From the NCBI GenBank assembly GCA_033398695.1, contig CM065802.1:202139096-202203095 (forward strand): 64,000 nucleotides of DNA. The letters are read 5' to 3'. The DNA is from Orobanche coerulescens (Eukaryota; Streptophyta; Magnoliopsida; Lamiales; Orobanchaceae). The notes under the pieces are model-generated. The model searched no databases, was not told the DNA's origin, and worked only from the letters and a program-made list of their open reading frames with translations. Positions 22,888 through 35,440 of the stretch are shown piece after piece. The number at the start of each line of letters is the position of its first letter. Position 1 is the stretch's first letter. The translations under genes and the position numbers were made by a program.

Positions 22888-25080
22888 TGTAACACCCCAA
22901 ACTAGGCGGATATTACAGTGTCGTGGACCCCCGACTGGGACCCACCAGGCGAGTGAAAATAAATGAAATACACAGGGTAAATGTAGTACCGAACCACATT
23001 ACATCATTAATTACTCCGATGAGGAGTTTCATACAACACACCCAAGATAATATAGAATACGTGTATATTTTATATGAAGATAAAACATACGACACTGAAT
23101 AAAATGAGTATTCAAACTAAGTCTCAGCTGAAATAAAATAAAGAAAATACGAGTGAATGAAAAGGACTGGGCCCCTACTAGTATCACTGACTCCTCGCCA
23201 ACGTCATCTTCCCGTGCCTTAGCCTTGCCATGACACGAAAAACAAAATCCCCAACGGCCGGGCCATACGTAACAACAATCCTCAAGAGTTGAATAAACAC
23301 AATCATATATGCTGTATAAACCACAAGTTCAATCAAAAATCTCAATCCGTCGAACACATGCGATCAAAAGTGAATCGGTCAGATTATAACCCAAATCCTG
23401 TTGAAAACATACGCAATCAAACATGCTGTATGAATCAACTAACGGTACGGCTCAAAGGGTGGCGCCACACTACGCCCGGGATGGAAATGTGTCCGTGCAG
23501 AAGCCACCAACGAGTATCGATCGAATACATGTGTGGTCTTGTACCTAATCAGTCTTACGAAGTAATCTTCTCGTGTGCACAGTCCAATGTGAGGCCGACA
23601 ACCAACACACGACTTAATATGTGCCCGACATGAAAATCCTACACATACCAACCGGCATGCCAGTATGACCCGGAATGCCACGAGATAACAAAAGTGACAT
23701 CGAAATCAATAATGACTCACCGAGATGAAATGACAGTGAAATGAATGATAGCTCAATGAAATGATTGGAACCGTCGTTCCTTGTGACTGAAGTGATTAAT
23801 TGACAATTACAAGTCTCAATACGGTTAATACATTATGAATGAACTATAATTATGAATGAACAACAACGAAAGGAATGAATATCATTTTAACCGAGTAAGA
23901 ATTAACTTACCTTAACACCGGTGATGATACGATCTCTCTCGAACAACGTCCTAAAGAAACTACCAGTCGCTCGAATAACCTTGAATAACATAATTACCAA
24001 CAATCCGTTCAACATACGAATCAAACATGAATATAACGAACTCAAAACGTCGATACGACTAAACCAAGTTCATTGGGGCATTTCGACAAACACCTTGAAA
24101 ACAAATTCCCTTCTTAAACAACTAAACCTATTTGTATCGAAAACCAACTTCTATTGAATGATCCAAACCACCAAAGCACCATCAATACAATCGATAATCC
24201 AAACGAAATGCTCAAATCGAGTTTACGATAACATTAAATTGCAAAACCCAATTCCAAGTCAACCGTCAAAGTGTTCTTGAGAAAAACTTCCAACAATCCG
24301 ATGATAACTCATAAAAACTCGTAATCATACGTATATCCATCACAAATCATGATTATATCATCCAAAACATCAAGCTCCAACTCAAAATCGAATCTAGGGT
24401 TGAAGAAATTACCTTGGATTAGGATGAAGAATTCACAATCATGTTGTTAATCCACACCACAACTTGAAGAAGATGAAATTCTATGAGTTTTGATGATGTT
24501 AAAACACCCCAAAATCGCCCAAAATCGCCCCAAGGAAGAGAGGAAGAAGGAAAATGAAGAAATGAGGATGTTCTTCATAACAAATGCAGATATACAAAAA
24601 TCTGTACTGTGTGCCGCGCAAGACAGCCCGATGTGCCGCGGCACAAGGCCAAAAACGCCCAGCAAAACAGCTTTTGTGCCGCAGCCCGGCTGAAGGGCCG
24701 CGCCCGCGGTATGACCCGCTCCAAAGATCAAAAGGCACACGGTGCAGTCTTAGCTATTTCGACCATAACTCCTTCGTCCGGACTCCGATTGACTCACCGT
24801 TTGAACCATTGGATATATAACTTGATGCTCTATAATATTGAAAAGAATCAGAATTTTTGGAGTTTCCAAAAATTAATGGTGATTTTACAAAGTCGAACTC
24901 CTACGTGGAAAAGTCGCTTAAGAACACGGAACTCAACAGAACGACACCGAGACGAACTCGGATGACAAAAAGTGTAGAATTAATCATTCTCGGAATGACG
25001 AAACGGTCACAATAGAGTCGCTAAGATGGACTTCCACCAAAAAAATAAAATTACCGGAAATCCAAATTGCGGATATTACA
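22888..25080 (-). repeat. F 3' LTR
   Basis: 2193 bp. The last 12 bases (25069-25080, GCGGATATTACA) recur exactly at 22906-22917, 18 bp inside the other edge. GTGCCGCGGCAC lies at 24633-24644 with a TATATC word on its downstream side near 24588, the same layout as in B. Confidence 0.88.
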
Positions 25081-25117
25081 TACTACCCTCCTTAAAACAA
25101 GTTTCGTCCCGAAACTT
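25081..25117 (-). other. F polypurine tract and hairpin
   Basis: The minus strand reads a purine-rich AAGGAGGGTAGTA next to the LTR. Just before it is the perfect inverted repeat AAGTTTCG-TCC-CGAAACTT at 25099-25117. Confidence 0.85.
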
Positions 25118-26278
25118 AAAACAAGTAGGGAGAAGCAATATCTCGCTAGAAAAACTCAACGAGATACACAAGAACCGCAAATGTACCCAACAATAGCATG
25201 ATTCGAACAAGAAGGAAATTTGAAATGGCATGAACTCCAATATCAACATCGATTAATGAAGTAATTATAACGATCAAGATAATATTCTCATCTCGATTCT
25301 CAAGCAAGGTTGAAACAATGAACGATATCGATACACGACTCAACATTAGTCCGAACGGTGAACACGAATGAATTAACATGAATGATGAATGATTATTAAT
25401 GAGTGAAAATCCACTGAGTGACAATTACTGAATGAAAAATGAAACAATTTACAAGCGGGTATTACAAAACCATTCAACAATACATTGCAATACATATTCA
25501 AGTGTGTAATCAAACCGGCACAAATATCATAATCATCACGATAACTCAATCATGACCAATCACGCACGACACAAACCATATGATTAACACAACCAACACA
25601 ATTCCATGATGTTAAACAAGTAAGGATATCTACCATCAAACGTTCGCAATAGTCAATTCATAATCAATTCGCATGAAGCAAATTCATGAAGGTAAACTAA
25701 ATCATCATAAACCCAACACGAAGTCTCTATTCACAAGACACAAATTGTCCGCTATCGAACACTCCGACAAACATGGCTCAACCGAGAAGCCTCAGACACC
25801 TACAATCCTCCGGGCGAACACAACAAAAATATGATTACAACGAGAATCAAGACCAAGAACAATGGAAATCCCACCAAACTATTGAAGGGAAACTCATTGT
25901 GACATTTAATCGAACATTAAATGTTCAATAACTCCAAAGAACACTCGAATCGTTAATCGAGTTAAACAAACTCGAAATATGGATATACAATCCATAGAAC
26001 ACGATTAATAATACTCAATAATATCAACCGATTCATCAAAATCGGACGAACAATGAAAAGTAAGAAGGAAATCCTTAAAGTCAACCCTAGGAGATTTCAA
26101 GAAATTACCTCGATCCAACGAAGACAAGGATTAGATGTTGTTATAATCGACAAAGGCCTACCAAAACACCTTGAAATTGAGTATAATCGACCAGGAATCA
26201 AAGTTCCTGTCTCACCCATCCGTCAGCCTCGAGAAGAAGAGAGAAAGGGAATGAAATGGGAAAACCCTTCGCCCAGGC

Positions 26279-26660
26279 TATATATAGCTGAGTACGTTAC
26301 GGCCGTAATATGCAGTACCTTACGGCCGTAACTTGGCCCTTACGGCCGTAATCAGCAACTCCTTACGGATGTAACCGGCACCTCCCAGGCCACTGCCCAA
26401 CACGCTCGGGCATATTACGGTCGTTACGAGGCAAAGCATTGTGGCCGTAACACGGCATTACGGCCGTACCCGGCCACTCCTGGCGGTCGTAACCTGGTCC
26501 ACAGGTCTACTACCCAAAAATGTGCAGTACGTAATGGCCATAACCGGCAAGGCACTATGCCCATAACTAGGCCATGCCTTGTGGCAGTAACCGACTATGC
26601 CTTACGGCCATAACCGACCGTGCCTTACGGCCATAACTCGGCCAAGACTTACGGTCGAAA
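26279..26660 (-). promoter_or_regulatory. E' promoter with TTACGGCCGTAA array
   Basis: TATATATAG-type box at 26279-26287, then about ten intact or decayed copies of the palindrome GTTACGGCCGTAAC between 26296 and 26655. In minus orientation the array lies immediately upstream of the TATA box. Confidence 0.55.
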
Positions 26661-26958
26661 CTCGGCCATTTCGACAGTCCCGTTAGACGTTCCACAACGT
26701 CTCGGTCACACTAACGCACCGGCTATGATTCAAAACAATAACGACTAAATTACGAAACATAACATACTGCACCACAAGCACACATTTAATCATAGAGACG
26801 CACGCAACAACAAGTCTCACTCGACGAATACTACAACAAAATATATCATAACATTCATGACATAAAAACAAATTCCACATAATCATAACAAAACGAAATA
26901 ACCAACAACAAATGACAAATAGTTTAAGGCAACCGGAACAAAAATCTTGGGTACTACA

Positions 26959-28883
26959 AAACTGAGGCTATTGGGTCGAGTCGGGTCGTGTTTTTATCAT
27001 GTCAATCGAATTGTCGGTTGAAAATTATTAGAGCTTTCGGTTTTTATTGATTACCCTGTCTTGTGTGTTATGCGGTTTACAAGTGTGACATTGTGGTTGT
27101 TTTAAATTTATCTAAATGGTATTAACGTGTTTCTTCGGAAAGAGATGTGCTGTTGATTTTGCAAAATATATGTTTTAGAAAAATATCTATATCGAGAATA
27201 TTTTTAAAATTGAGACATATGCCAGTATCACGGGGAAGCATCGGCTTCACGATCTGTAAGTATTTGAATTTTTGTATTGCATTAAGGTTATTTGCAGTTA
27301 TAAGTGGATGTACTTTGAGAAACCTTCGGAAAAATATTATGTATTACAGTATGAGGTAGCAGAATATAATAGTTGGGACAAAATCGATGATCTTGAGAAA
27401 CTATGATAATGGAAATCAATAGTTAAGGTAAACAAGGAAAATGGAGTTGTGAATTTGAGAGAAATGTGTGAATGGTTAAAAGGAACGTAGTCATGTTAGT
27501 TCATTTTAGGATGCACGATACTATTTTTAAACATCTGGAAATAATACTTTTCAAAATCATATATTTTGAATAAACTTTTTTGCTCACTATTGTGAAAATA
27601 TATTTTTCTTAAAATTTATTTTGAGAAACAATATTTTTATTAAAATAAACATGTTTTATCATGGCATAGTTGAGGTAATCCAGGATGGAATAATGGTCGA
27701 TGTAGGGAGTCACCTGTGGAAAAGAGCTATTTTAACAAAGTCTATACAATAATATTTGGGATTCTATCGTGTGGTTTTCAGACCGAATGTTAGTAGAATT
27801 GGTAAAAAGGCGAATTTTTATGCAGGAGTATGGATGTAGTCAATCATTTGCATAATTTTATTTATTTAATCGCGTGTATTAGAAAAGAATTGTCATCGAG
27901 TACTTGACATAAGCTAGCCAGTTTAACTTTTCGGAAATTGATTTTTATTAAATAGTCTTACAAAAATATATATGTTTTGAGTTTTGAAATTCTTGAAAGA
28001 ACTTTCGAAAATAGGGTTTTATTTATAAGATCATATCATTTCAAAATTGTTTTAAAAATGTAATTGGTATGCGCATAAATTTAGTGCATAATGCATATTA
28101 TGGTGACATTCCGAGTAAGACTCATAAGCTGGATAACACATCAGTATGGTATGATGTTCCAATTTCATTATGGTAGCTTGGATTATCTAGGGATAATCGG
28201 TTGGTCGGTCAAATAAGAGGAATATATTGCGAGTTGTAGATTCAGTACAGATTATGGGTTTTGTGGAACTCGGGCATGTGTTACGTGGCTCATTCAGTGC
28301 CGTAGTAGCGTGGCTTTTGGTAAAGTGGAGTCAACTTATTTTTGTATGTGGTACTTTGAGGTATTTCTTAGTGAAGTGTGGATTTGGGGAATGAATGTGC
28401 CTCTGATGCGAACGAAGGCGAAGAAAGTGTATGCCAATGCTGTATGCATGTGCAATGTGCAGCTTCTCGTGAGAAGTGAATGCCGACGGTATAGGCATGT
28501 ATCAAGGAGCGGCTTCTGTCGGGCTCCTAAGCAAACGAGATATGGAACCCCAAATTTTCATATTGAACTGATAATTATTATGAACTGATCGTGGAGTTAG
28601 CAATTTTTTTTATTTGCCATAGTTGCGGTATTGGCATTTTATTGGATTTTGTCGAGGCTTGTGTCAGTTGTGTTTTTATCTGTGTTGAGGCTTTGAAAAC
28701 GGAGTCGCATGCTAGTATCACGGGAGATCATCGACTTTAAGCACCTGTAAGTATACTATTTTGGTTAATCGCTTGTGGTGATGATTGTTTATATTCGTGA
28801 TGATTTTGGATATTCTGGCGGAACTGTTGTTTATGATGGGATTGCAAGTTTCGAGGATGGAACTTATTTTATGTGGGATAGTA
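26959..28883. other. Unassigned AT-rich DNA, no gene
   Basis: I find no credible ORF or domain. Two related patches, at 27217-27270 and 28707-28755 (AGTATCACGGG, then CATCG, then CTGTAAGTAT), suggest pieces of related gypsy LTRs in plus orientation. A decayed purine-tract hairpin (28846-28865) closes the region. Confidence 0.5.
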
Positions 28884-29418
28884 TGTAATATATGGAATTC
28901 CAGTATAAATTTTTCACATAAATAAATTAATTTATGGAGATAAATTATTTTGATAAAAGTTATTTGGACACGAACAATATTAAATTTGAGAGTTGTTGGC
29001 TACATTTCGTTTCGCTTGGTATATGTCGGATATGAAATATCTTGTGTTACTATTGTGGATTATTAAAAATGTTAATTATTGGGTTGAGTTGTTGAGAACT
29101 AGGACTTGATAATATTTTATAATCTTGTCAGACAATTCTCGGTAGATCCAACGGTGCGCATCATCGAGTTTCTTTGTTGGGATATTTATTTCAATAAAGA
29201 TGAAAGTTGTTAGTCATATTAAAACTAATTGTGAAGGTTATGGATATTAGACTTGTAATTTTTGAACTGAGTAATAAGACTACACATCATGAAATTTATC
29301 GAACAAGTTTTGTAAAATACAAGGATATATGATAAGACAAGCTGTATACGAGAAAGCTACATTCAAATCATACGTATTTTAAGTTTCAAGGATGAAACTT
29401 CTTTTAAGGGGGGTGGAA
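28884..29418 (+). other. H 3' interior between two purine-tract/LTR junctions
   Basis: A TGTAATATATGG LTR-like start at 28884 follows a decayed purine tract. 535 bp later a second, intact junction occurs: hairpin 29381-29400, purine run TTTTAAGGGGGGTGGAA to 29418, then the H LTR. No coding content. Confidence 0.6.
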
Positions 29419-29982
29419 TGTAATATCCCGAATTTAGTATTTAGCGATGTTTGGAATGTTGATGTGAAGAATATATTTCCATTATTTTGAGTGAATGAAA
29501 TTTAAGGTGTTGGATGGTATTCTCTAATCCCGTCGAATAATTATTGGTAATGATGGTGGCCAACATTGTATTCTCCACTAAATTATTCAACGAATGTTAG
29601 AGAAATTATCTGGACTAAGTATTTGACTCATAAGTTGTCATAAACATATTGGGGATGCAATTATATCTTGGAACGCCTAAACTGCGAAGAAAATATTGAA
29701 AGTTTTAGTGGAAATAATATTGAATATTTTCTGGGAAGTGCCGTGGACAAGTATCAATTTGAAAAATCTCCTAGATATTTGAGAAGTCCAACAATTCTGA
29801 AAACTAACAGTACTGTAGAGAATTGAGTTATATTTCTAACGATTTAAACGGCGAGCTAATCGGAGTCTGTACGAAGAAGTTATGGTCGAATAAGTGGAGA
29901 CTGCCAACTGCCGAGCACCGTGCGTCACTGCATGCGTCAGCTATTGGCAGGCGGCTGAAAGCATCCGCGCGGAGTCGTCGAG

Positions 29983-30109
29983 CGTGCGCACGAGATTCGG
30001 TCGAAAGTCGCCGAGCATGACGCACAGCCTGACGTCAGGTCGCTGACGTATGGCCTTATGTCATTCTGCGTATTTGACTGAACACCTGTTTTGTGGCCTA
30101 TAAATATGA
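29983..30109 (+). promoter_or_regulatory. H LTR promoter region
   Basis: CCTATAAATATG at 30098-30109 is a good plant TATA box. Upstream are two perfect palindromes, one of which contains the bZIP-type core TGACGTCA. Binding is inferred, not shown. Confidence 0.55.
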
Positions 30110-31073
30110 CCCTTCTGCACTTCATTTCTTCACAAAACTAACTTATCTGTATACAAAATCTCTTCCTATAATAATATACGTATTTACATTTCCAAGCGGA
30201 CTCTATTTTTTAGACTATAAAAGGTCATTTTCTGGCGAGTCAGACAAGCTTTTCCAGGAGACTGACTGGAACATGTTCGATGATTTTCTCTAGTGAGTCC
30301 GAGAATTCCAGACTAGGTTGCCTTCTTTGAACTCGATTATCTCACAAGAGGGAAGTATTTTTTACAAATACATCTCGAGAAGTTTGTACATAAAATATAT
30401 ATAAGTATAAATTTTGTTTACACAGTAACTATTGAGTCGGAATACTTAGATAATACGAGCCATTTTATACTGAGTCAGTCCTGCTCATATCAGTCATTTC
30501 CAGCAACTTTCCTTTAAAAGTTGATCGAGGTGTCGAACTTGAACACATATATCTTTGAACCTGCACGTAGAATCTTGATAACATTTCATGAAATTTGTCT
30601 CTGAAATATATGTTATCATAAATCAGTTTTATTTTGATTTTTCTCAACTGCTAAGACTTCTGTATTTATCAATATTTTACCGAGTCAACTCTATATTTTT
30701 CGTATGTATCGAACGGGTTGAATGCCTTATATTTGTGTTTAAGGCTGGAAAATTTAATAACGATGATTATTAGTGCTTTTATATACGAGGATCATGAGTT
30801 TTTGAAATATTTTCCGTATTAAAATAATACGAAGTTTTCATTCGATCAAATTGATATAAATAACGGTTATACAATAAATAAGGCCGAAAATATTGAATAT
30901 TATTTTTATATTTTAAATAATATGCTGGAGTTTTAATAATAAAATTGCTAAAGTTCGGATCGTCATTTTTGGAAATGGAAAACTAAAATTATAAAATTGG
31001 GATAGTCGTTGATCGCGAAAATCAAATGCGTAATATATTGCCTTTAGTGAGTTCTTGATATCAGAATACCAAT

Positions 31074-31146
31074 ACCTTGTTTAGGCATGGAAATCGGACC
31101 TCGGAGACTTAAAGGGATCTGCTTTACCAACTCGGCTATTTAAGGC
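31074..31146 (-). ncRNA. tRNA-like relic (possible Lys-TTT type or SINE head)
   Basis: The 73-nt minus-strand segment has an A-box-like TAGCCGAGTTGGTAAAGC and a B-box-like GGTCCGATTTCC at tRNA spacing, with TTT at the position of an anticodon. The acceptor and other stems pair poorly, so it is not a working tRNA gene. It could be a pseudo-tRNA or the remains of a tRNA-derived SINE inside the H LTR. Confidence 0.3.
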
Positions 31147-31802
31147 AAGTTATTACTTGTTCACCTTATAATATTTAATGAATGATTTCGGTTTCATTTC
31201 GTTTATAATTCATATAGCAATGAGTATAAGTATGAATTCTGGAGATTTGGATAGTATGTTTTTTTCTGAATTTTAAAGTTAAATCATAAGGTATATTGTT
31301 TATGTTCATTATTGGTATGCTTGAGTATCACGCATATATTTTGGTGAAGACAAGGATATGAGTTACCTACAATCTACGGTATTTTGGATCAACAAATATT
31401 GAAGATAATCATTGGTGATGGTTTTGACATCGAGATTGCTCTCGAAGGACTCGAGCAAGTACTCTAATCATTTTTGTCATTTTTTATGTGAATCATGTTG
31501 TGATACATTCGTGTATTGTTGTTGTTATGCACTTGTGTATTGTTGTTATCATGCATTTGTGCATTGTTGTCGTATGTCCACCAAGTGTTGGTCCGACGGG
31601 ATCATCTTAGGTACCTATGCTGTGTGCGCTGGATCGTTGGACGGGTTTTCCACCATGTGTTGGTCCAACGCGATCATCATGGGAATCTATCCTATGTGCG
31701 ATGGATTGTTGGATTACCATGTGTTGTTGTGCATATATATATATATATTGTTGGTTATCCACCTCGTGTTGATCTAACAGAATCATCTTGGGATCTATGC
31801 TG

Positions 31803-31903
31803 TGTAATATTCTTACTTTCTATTTTTATCCGTTTCTATTTTTAGGCGCATGTCTATTTTAGCGACTAGCTTGTCATCGTTTCGACGTTTTGAATCTATT
31901 TTG
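31803..31903 (+). repeat. D 5' LTR, left part
   Basis: TGTAATATTCTTACTTTC onward aligns with the 3' LTR from 50765. Interrupted at 31904 by S. Confidence 0.88.
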
Positions 31904-33319
31904 TGTTAGGAATACTTGTTAGATTTTGATGATGTCATTAATTTAAAATCAAATGTTTAATACTTGGCAAAATGTAAGGAAGAACCAAATGAGTATCTTC
32001 CATAGGCCAAAATATGTTAAGTATAAAACTTGGCAAAATGTAAAGAAGAACCAAATGAGTGTCTTCTGTAGGCCAAAAGTTAGTTAGGCTGAAAAACGGC
32101 TAAGTACAAAGTACAGCCTAGTCCATCAGAGAAGTACAAATTGACTCGGTCAGAGTAGCTCGGTCAACTAAATTTATCGAGAAGTTTGACCAGATCGGCA
32201 ATGAGGTACCTCAGGGAAGTCACCTGACCAGACAAGTCACAAACAGTAAACATCCGAGAGGACCTACCTGCAGAGATGTAAGCTGCACATCAGCCTACTC
32301 GACTACAGCCTAGTACTCCAAGTCCACGTCAGCATGCTTTGAAAAGTCAAATATTACGGAAAGCTCACATGCAATGTGAAGAGACAAATTGGAGTGATTC
32401 CCGCAAGAGATATGATTTAATTAAATCATCCTGACCCACCGTGAAGACTTTAATCCTTTTATATTCAAAAGATTCGGCGCTCACATGCAGAAGTCCTCAC
32501 AACGGTCAGAAGATAAAATTAAATAATGGGAATCCAGCCTTGCAACGTTCAGAAAAGATTAAACAATGAAGTCTACCTCCAACGGACGGATTTGTTCAGA
32601 TTTGCAACGGCTACAAAGAAGAAGCTCAGAGATCGTGATCTATATATATATCCAGAGATTTGAAACTGAGCAACACCCGGTGCGAACATACATTCTAGCA
32701 ATCAAAGCAAACAAAGCAATCTCAAGCAATCAAATAGCATCGTGGAAAGAGCAGATCTAAAAGTTCATACTTAAGGAAGCTCTTAAGTTGGAGAAGACAA
32801 ACACTCTTGTCTATAATCTTGAGTACGGGGTACTTCACTGGTTGAAGTAAGAGACTGTAAAGGCATCCGAGGATCGAGGATCAAGAGGTGCAAGGCAGTC
32901 AAGTGTGTGTACAACGGCACGGATTTCCACTGGTTGGAAGCTGTTGTAGTGTGTTGTGAATCACTGTAATATTTATCACTGGTTGAAAATTATAGTGAAT
33001 TCATCTCCAACTGGTTTGGAGAAAAGTGGATTAGTAGAGGATTACCCCACCTCTGAGACCACTATAATTGCCTGTGTTATTTACTGTTTTACTGCATCAT
33101 ACTCTAACTGCTGCATACATTGTTAAGTGTTTCATTAAGTTAATTTATATTCGTCATCAGCTGACTTCCGCACATATCCTATAACAAACGACTCCAAGTC
33201 ATTTGTTTGACCATCAGCTGAAGAAACTCACTCTTCGTGAAAAAGAGTTCAAGAGTTTCAACAAGTCTATTCACCCCCCCCCCCCTCTAGACTTGTTCCT
33301 GGACGACTTCTGACCTACA
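31904..33319 (+). repeat. S 5' LTR
   Basis: 1416 bp, TGTTAGGAATAC to GACCTACA. TATA run at about 32638-32652. Near its end a 10-bp inverted repeat (33260-33269 and 33288-33297) encloses a run of 12 C. Differs from the 3' copy at a few dozen positions, clustered at 32140-32260. Confidence 0.95.
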
Positions 33320-33321
33320 AG

Positions 33322-33332
33322 TGGTATCAGAG
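33322..33332 (+). other. S primer-binding site
   Basis: TGGTATCAGAG, two bases after the LTR, matches the initiator-Met tRNA 3' end. Confidence 0.9.
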
Positions 33333-33397
33333 AGGTTGGTTCATTTTTCTCACGAACCAGATCTATACTAGATATACATCTTATCTCTCACTTTATA

Positions 33398-35440
33398 ATG
33401 GAACACATGCACTCTAGACTACCTGTCTTTTCAGTTGACGAGTATGATCTCTGGAAGATAAGAATGCAGGCACACTTATCTTCAATCCATGACGACATGT
33501 GGTGCATCATTGAGGACGGTCCATTCATTTTTGAGAAGGACAACACAGCCGAGGAGATCGCAGCTGGGAGGCCCGAAAAGATTCCTAAGAAGAGAACGGA
33601 GCTGACCCCCGAAGAGAGAAAGCTGGCCAATCTTGACAACAGGGCCAGAGATGTGCTATACCAAACTCTTGACAAATCCACAATGGTCAAGATCAAAAAT
33701 TGTAAGAATGCCAAAGAGATTTGGGACACATTAGCTATAATGTGTGAAGGAACGGAGCTGATCAAGGAAAACAAGTTGTCAATAGCTATCCAAAAGTTTG
33801 ACAACTTTAAAATGAAGAATGGTGAATCAATAGACCAAGTGGACACAAGGTTCACTGAAATTATCAATGAGATCAACTCCTGGCAAAACCTATGGCAACA
33901 GGAAATGGCACTAAAGGTCCTCGATCTCTAAATCCCGAATGGAGCATGAAGGTCGTAGCTATGAGAGAATCCAAAGACCGAATAAGATAAAAATTCAGAG
34001 TCTGTTCTCGGATCTAAAGGCTTATGAGTTCGAGCTTCCAATCTCATCCTCAATCGAGCTGCAGAGAAGGGAATCGCATTTGCGGCGAGTCCCCGCTAAG
34101 AGCCTATTCGATGTGAAACCTCCAAATCCACTAGATTTTGAGGAAGAAATGGCTTTCATAATGCAAAGGTTCAGCAATTTTAAAAACTACTCCAAGTATA
34201 AGAAAAACTACAAGGAGAACCCAAGAAGGAACCGGAAGGTGGGAGCCGGAAAGTTGAATGCTACAATCTGTCACCAACAGGACACATCCAAATGGATTGT
34301 CCCGAGCTCAAGAAGGACGAAACCAAGAAGGAGGTGGGCGAAAGGAAGACAAGAAAAGCTCTCATCGGAGAAGACCAGGAGCATGTCGAATCAAGCGGCG
34401 GTTTCTTTTCCGATGAAGACGAGGAGTATGATTGCACGATGGCAAACTTAGCTGATGAAGAGGTAACTTCTAAACCTACCGGTTCAAATAATAGCTCAGC
34501 CATGTCACAAGATATGGATTTACATGAATCGGTAAATCAGTTATTCAAAGATTTTAAAACACTTAAATCTGCACACCAAGTCAGACAATAGAGAAGACTC
34601 AGCTGCAAGATGAGAATAGGCAGCTGAAAAATGATTTCGAAAAACTCATCCTAGATTTAAATAAGGTTGAGACAACTACAGCTGATTTTAAAAGCCAGGC
34701 AAGTGTCAATACAGCTGAGATAGACCGGCTAAACATTTTACTTAAAGAAAAATCAGCTGCACTTGCTCATGCCAAAGCTGAGTTTACTAAGCTGGCACAG
34801 ATAAATAAAACTCAGGCGCAGGAAAGAACCTCCCTGAAGGCGTCTTCAACTCTGGGCGAATTGTGTACTTATAAAAGGTCACTATAAACCAAATCAGGCC
34901 TTGGATATGATTCTCACACTCCCTCTAGTTCTGAAACCAAGTTTATCAAGGGAGAAACAATGGTCTCGACTGCTGAGCCTGTGTATAAACCGATATTCAA
35001 AAACAGGCAACAATGAGTCAAACGCTCAGCCGCAATCGAGTTACACTGCATGACCCACCTAGACAGCGACAGGCAAAGGGCCTGTGCAAAGGCAAAGTTC
35101 TGCACAACATGCCCACTACTACCAACAACTCCCCAAAAATAGATTTCATAATGGGAGGGGCAGATGGAAACCTCAAGGTTATCCTAATTACCAAAATGAA
35201 CAAGTGTGGAGACCACAAAGGTTTAATAAATGGTCTCAGCCTAGATTTAGAAATGGCCCACACTATTTTGAGGAATATCCGGTATACAATCCAACCAGGA
35301 GATTTAGACCTCGACCACAGACACCTTACAAGGGTTATAATAATAATTCCTATAATCCAAGGAGAAATCAATTCTCCAGGAAACCAACTAACTCCAAAGG
35401 ACCCACACAAATTTGGGTACCTAAATCTCTGCTTGTTTAA
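33398..35440 (+). pseudogene. gag: S gag (frameshifted)
   Basis: Begins with ATG at 33398. The first 177 codons are open and match the copia gag N-terminal region (LWKIRMQAHL, AKEIWDTL, FDNFKMKNGESI), which forms the capsid shell. After 33930 the frame changes repeatedly. A CCHC knuckle lies at about 34255-34312, followed by an acidic linker (34292-34590). A coiled-coil-like stretch (34592-34900) and an Arg/Asn/Tyr-rich tail (35084-35437) come next. The frame of that tail continues into protease through a single TAA at 35438-35440. Several frame changes coincide with CG dinucleotides (see findings). Confidence 0.85.

Larger units (their letters stand above)
22888..25466 (-). mobile_element. 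Element F: internally deleted gypsy element
   Basis: Perfect 5-bp duplication AAACC at 22883-22887 and 25467-25471. Begins TGTAACACC (22888) and ends GGGTATTACA (25466). It has a complete 3' LTR (22888-25080), a purine-tract region, about 360 bp of interior, and then only about 12 bp of the outer end of the 5' LTR. Gag, pol and most of the 5' LTR are deleted. Inserted in the E' LTR. Confidence 0.88.
21814..26958 (-). repeat. E' 5' LTR, interrupted by F
   Basis: TGTAACACCCCC at 21814 to GGGTACTACA ending 26958. Without F (22888-25466) and its duplication the LTR is about 2.56 kb. It aligns with the E LTR at the start (CGCCGTAGA region, CCCCCGA hairpin at 22199-22216) and near 25740-26300. No coding capacity. 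Confidence 0.82.
29419..31802 (+). repeat. Element H 3' LTR (left part; interrupted by D)
   Basis: Starts TGTAATATCCCG directly after a purine tract. Contains a TATA box (30098-30109), palindromes CGTGCGCACG (29983-29992) and CCTGACGTCAGG (30028-30039), and diverged minisatellite units (31585-31790) shared with C. It is cut at 31803 by D; the remainder lies beyond the window. Confidence 0.8.

Noticed and set aside
28310..28588. 92-codon plus-strand ORF as a possible host gene
   Set aside because: No recognisable domain, AT-rich surroundings and typical chance length.
29823..30125. Small Ala/Arg/Ser-rich ORFs near the H promoter
   Set aside because: They overlap the palindromic GC-rich promoter segment and run on both strands; composition artefact.
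33388..33876. 162-codon minus-strand ORF
   Set aside because: Exact antisense of the S gag N-terminus, which has the convincing domain match.
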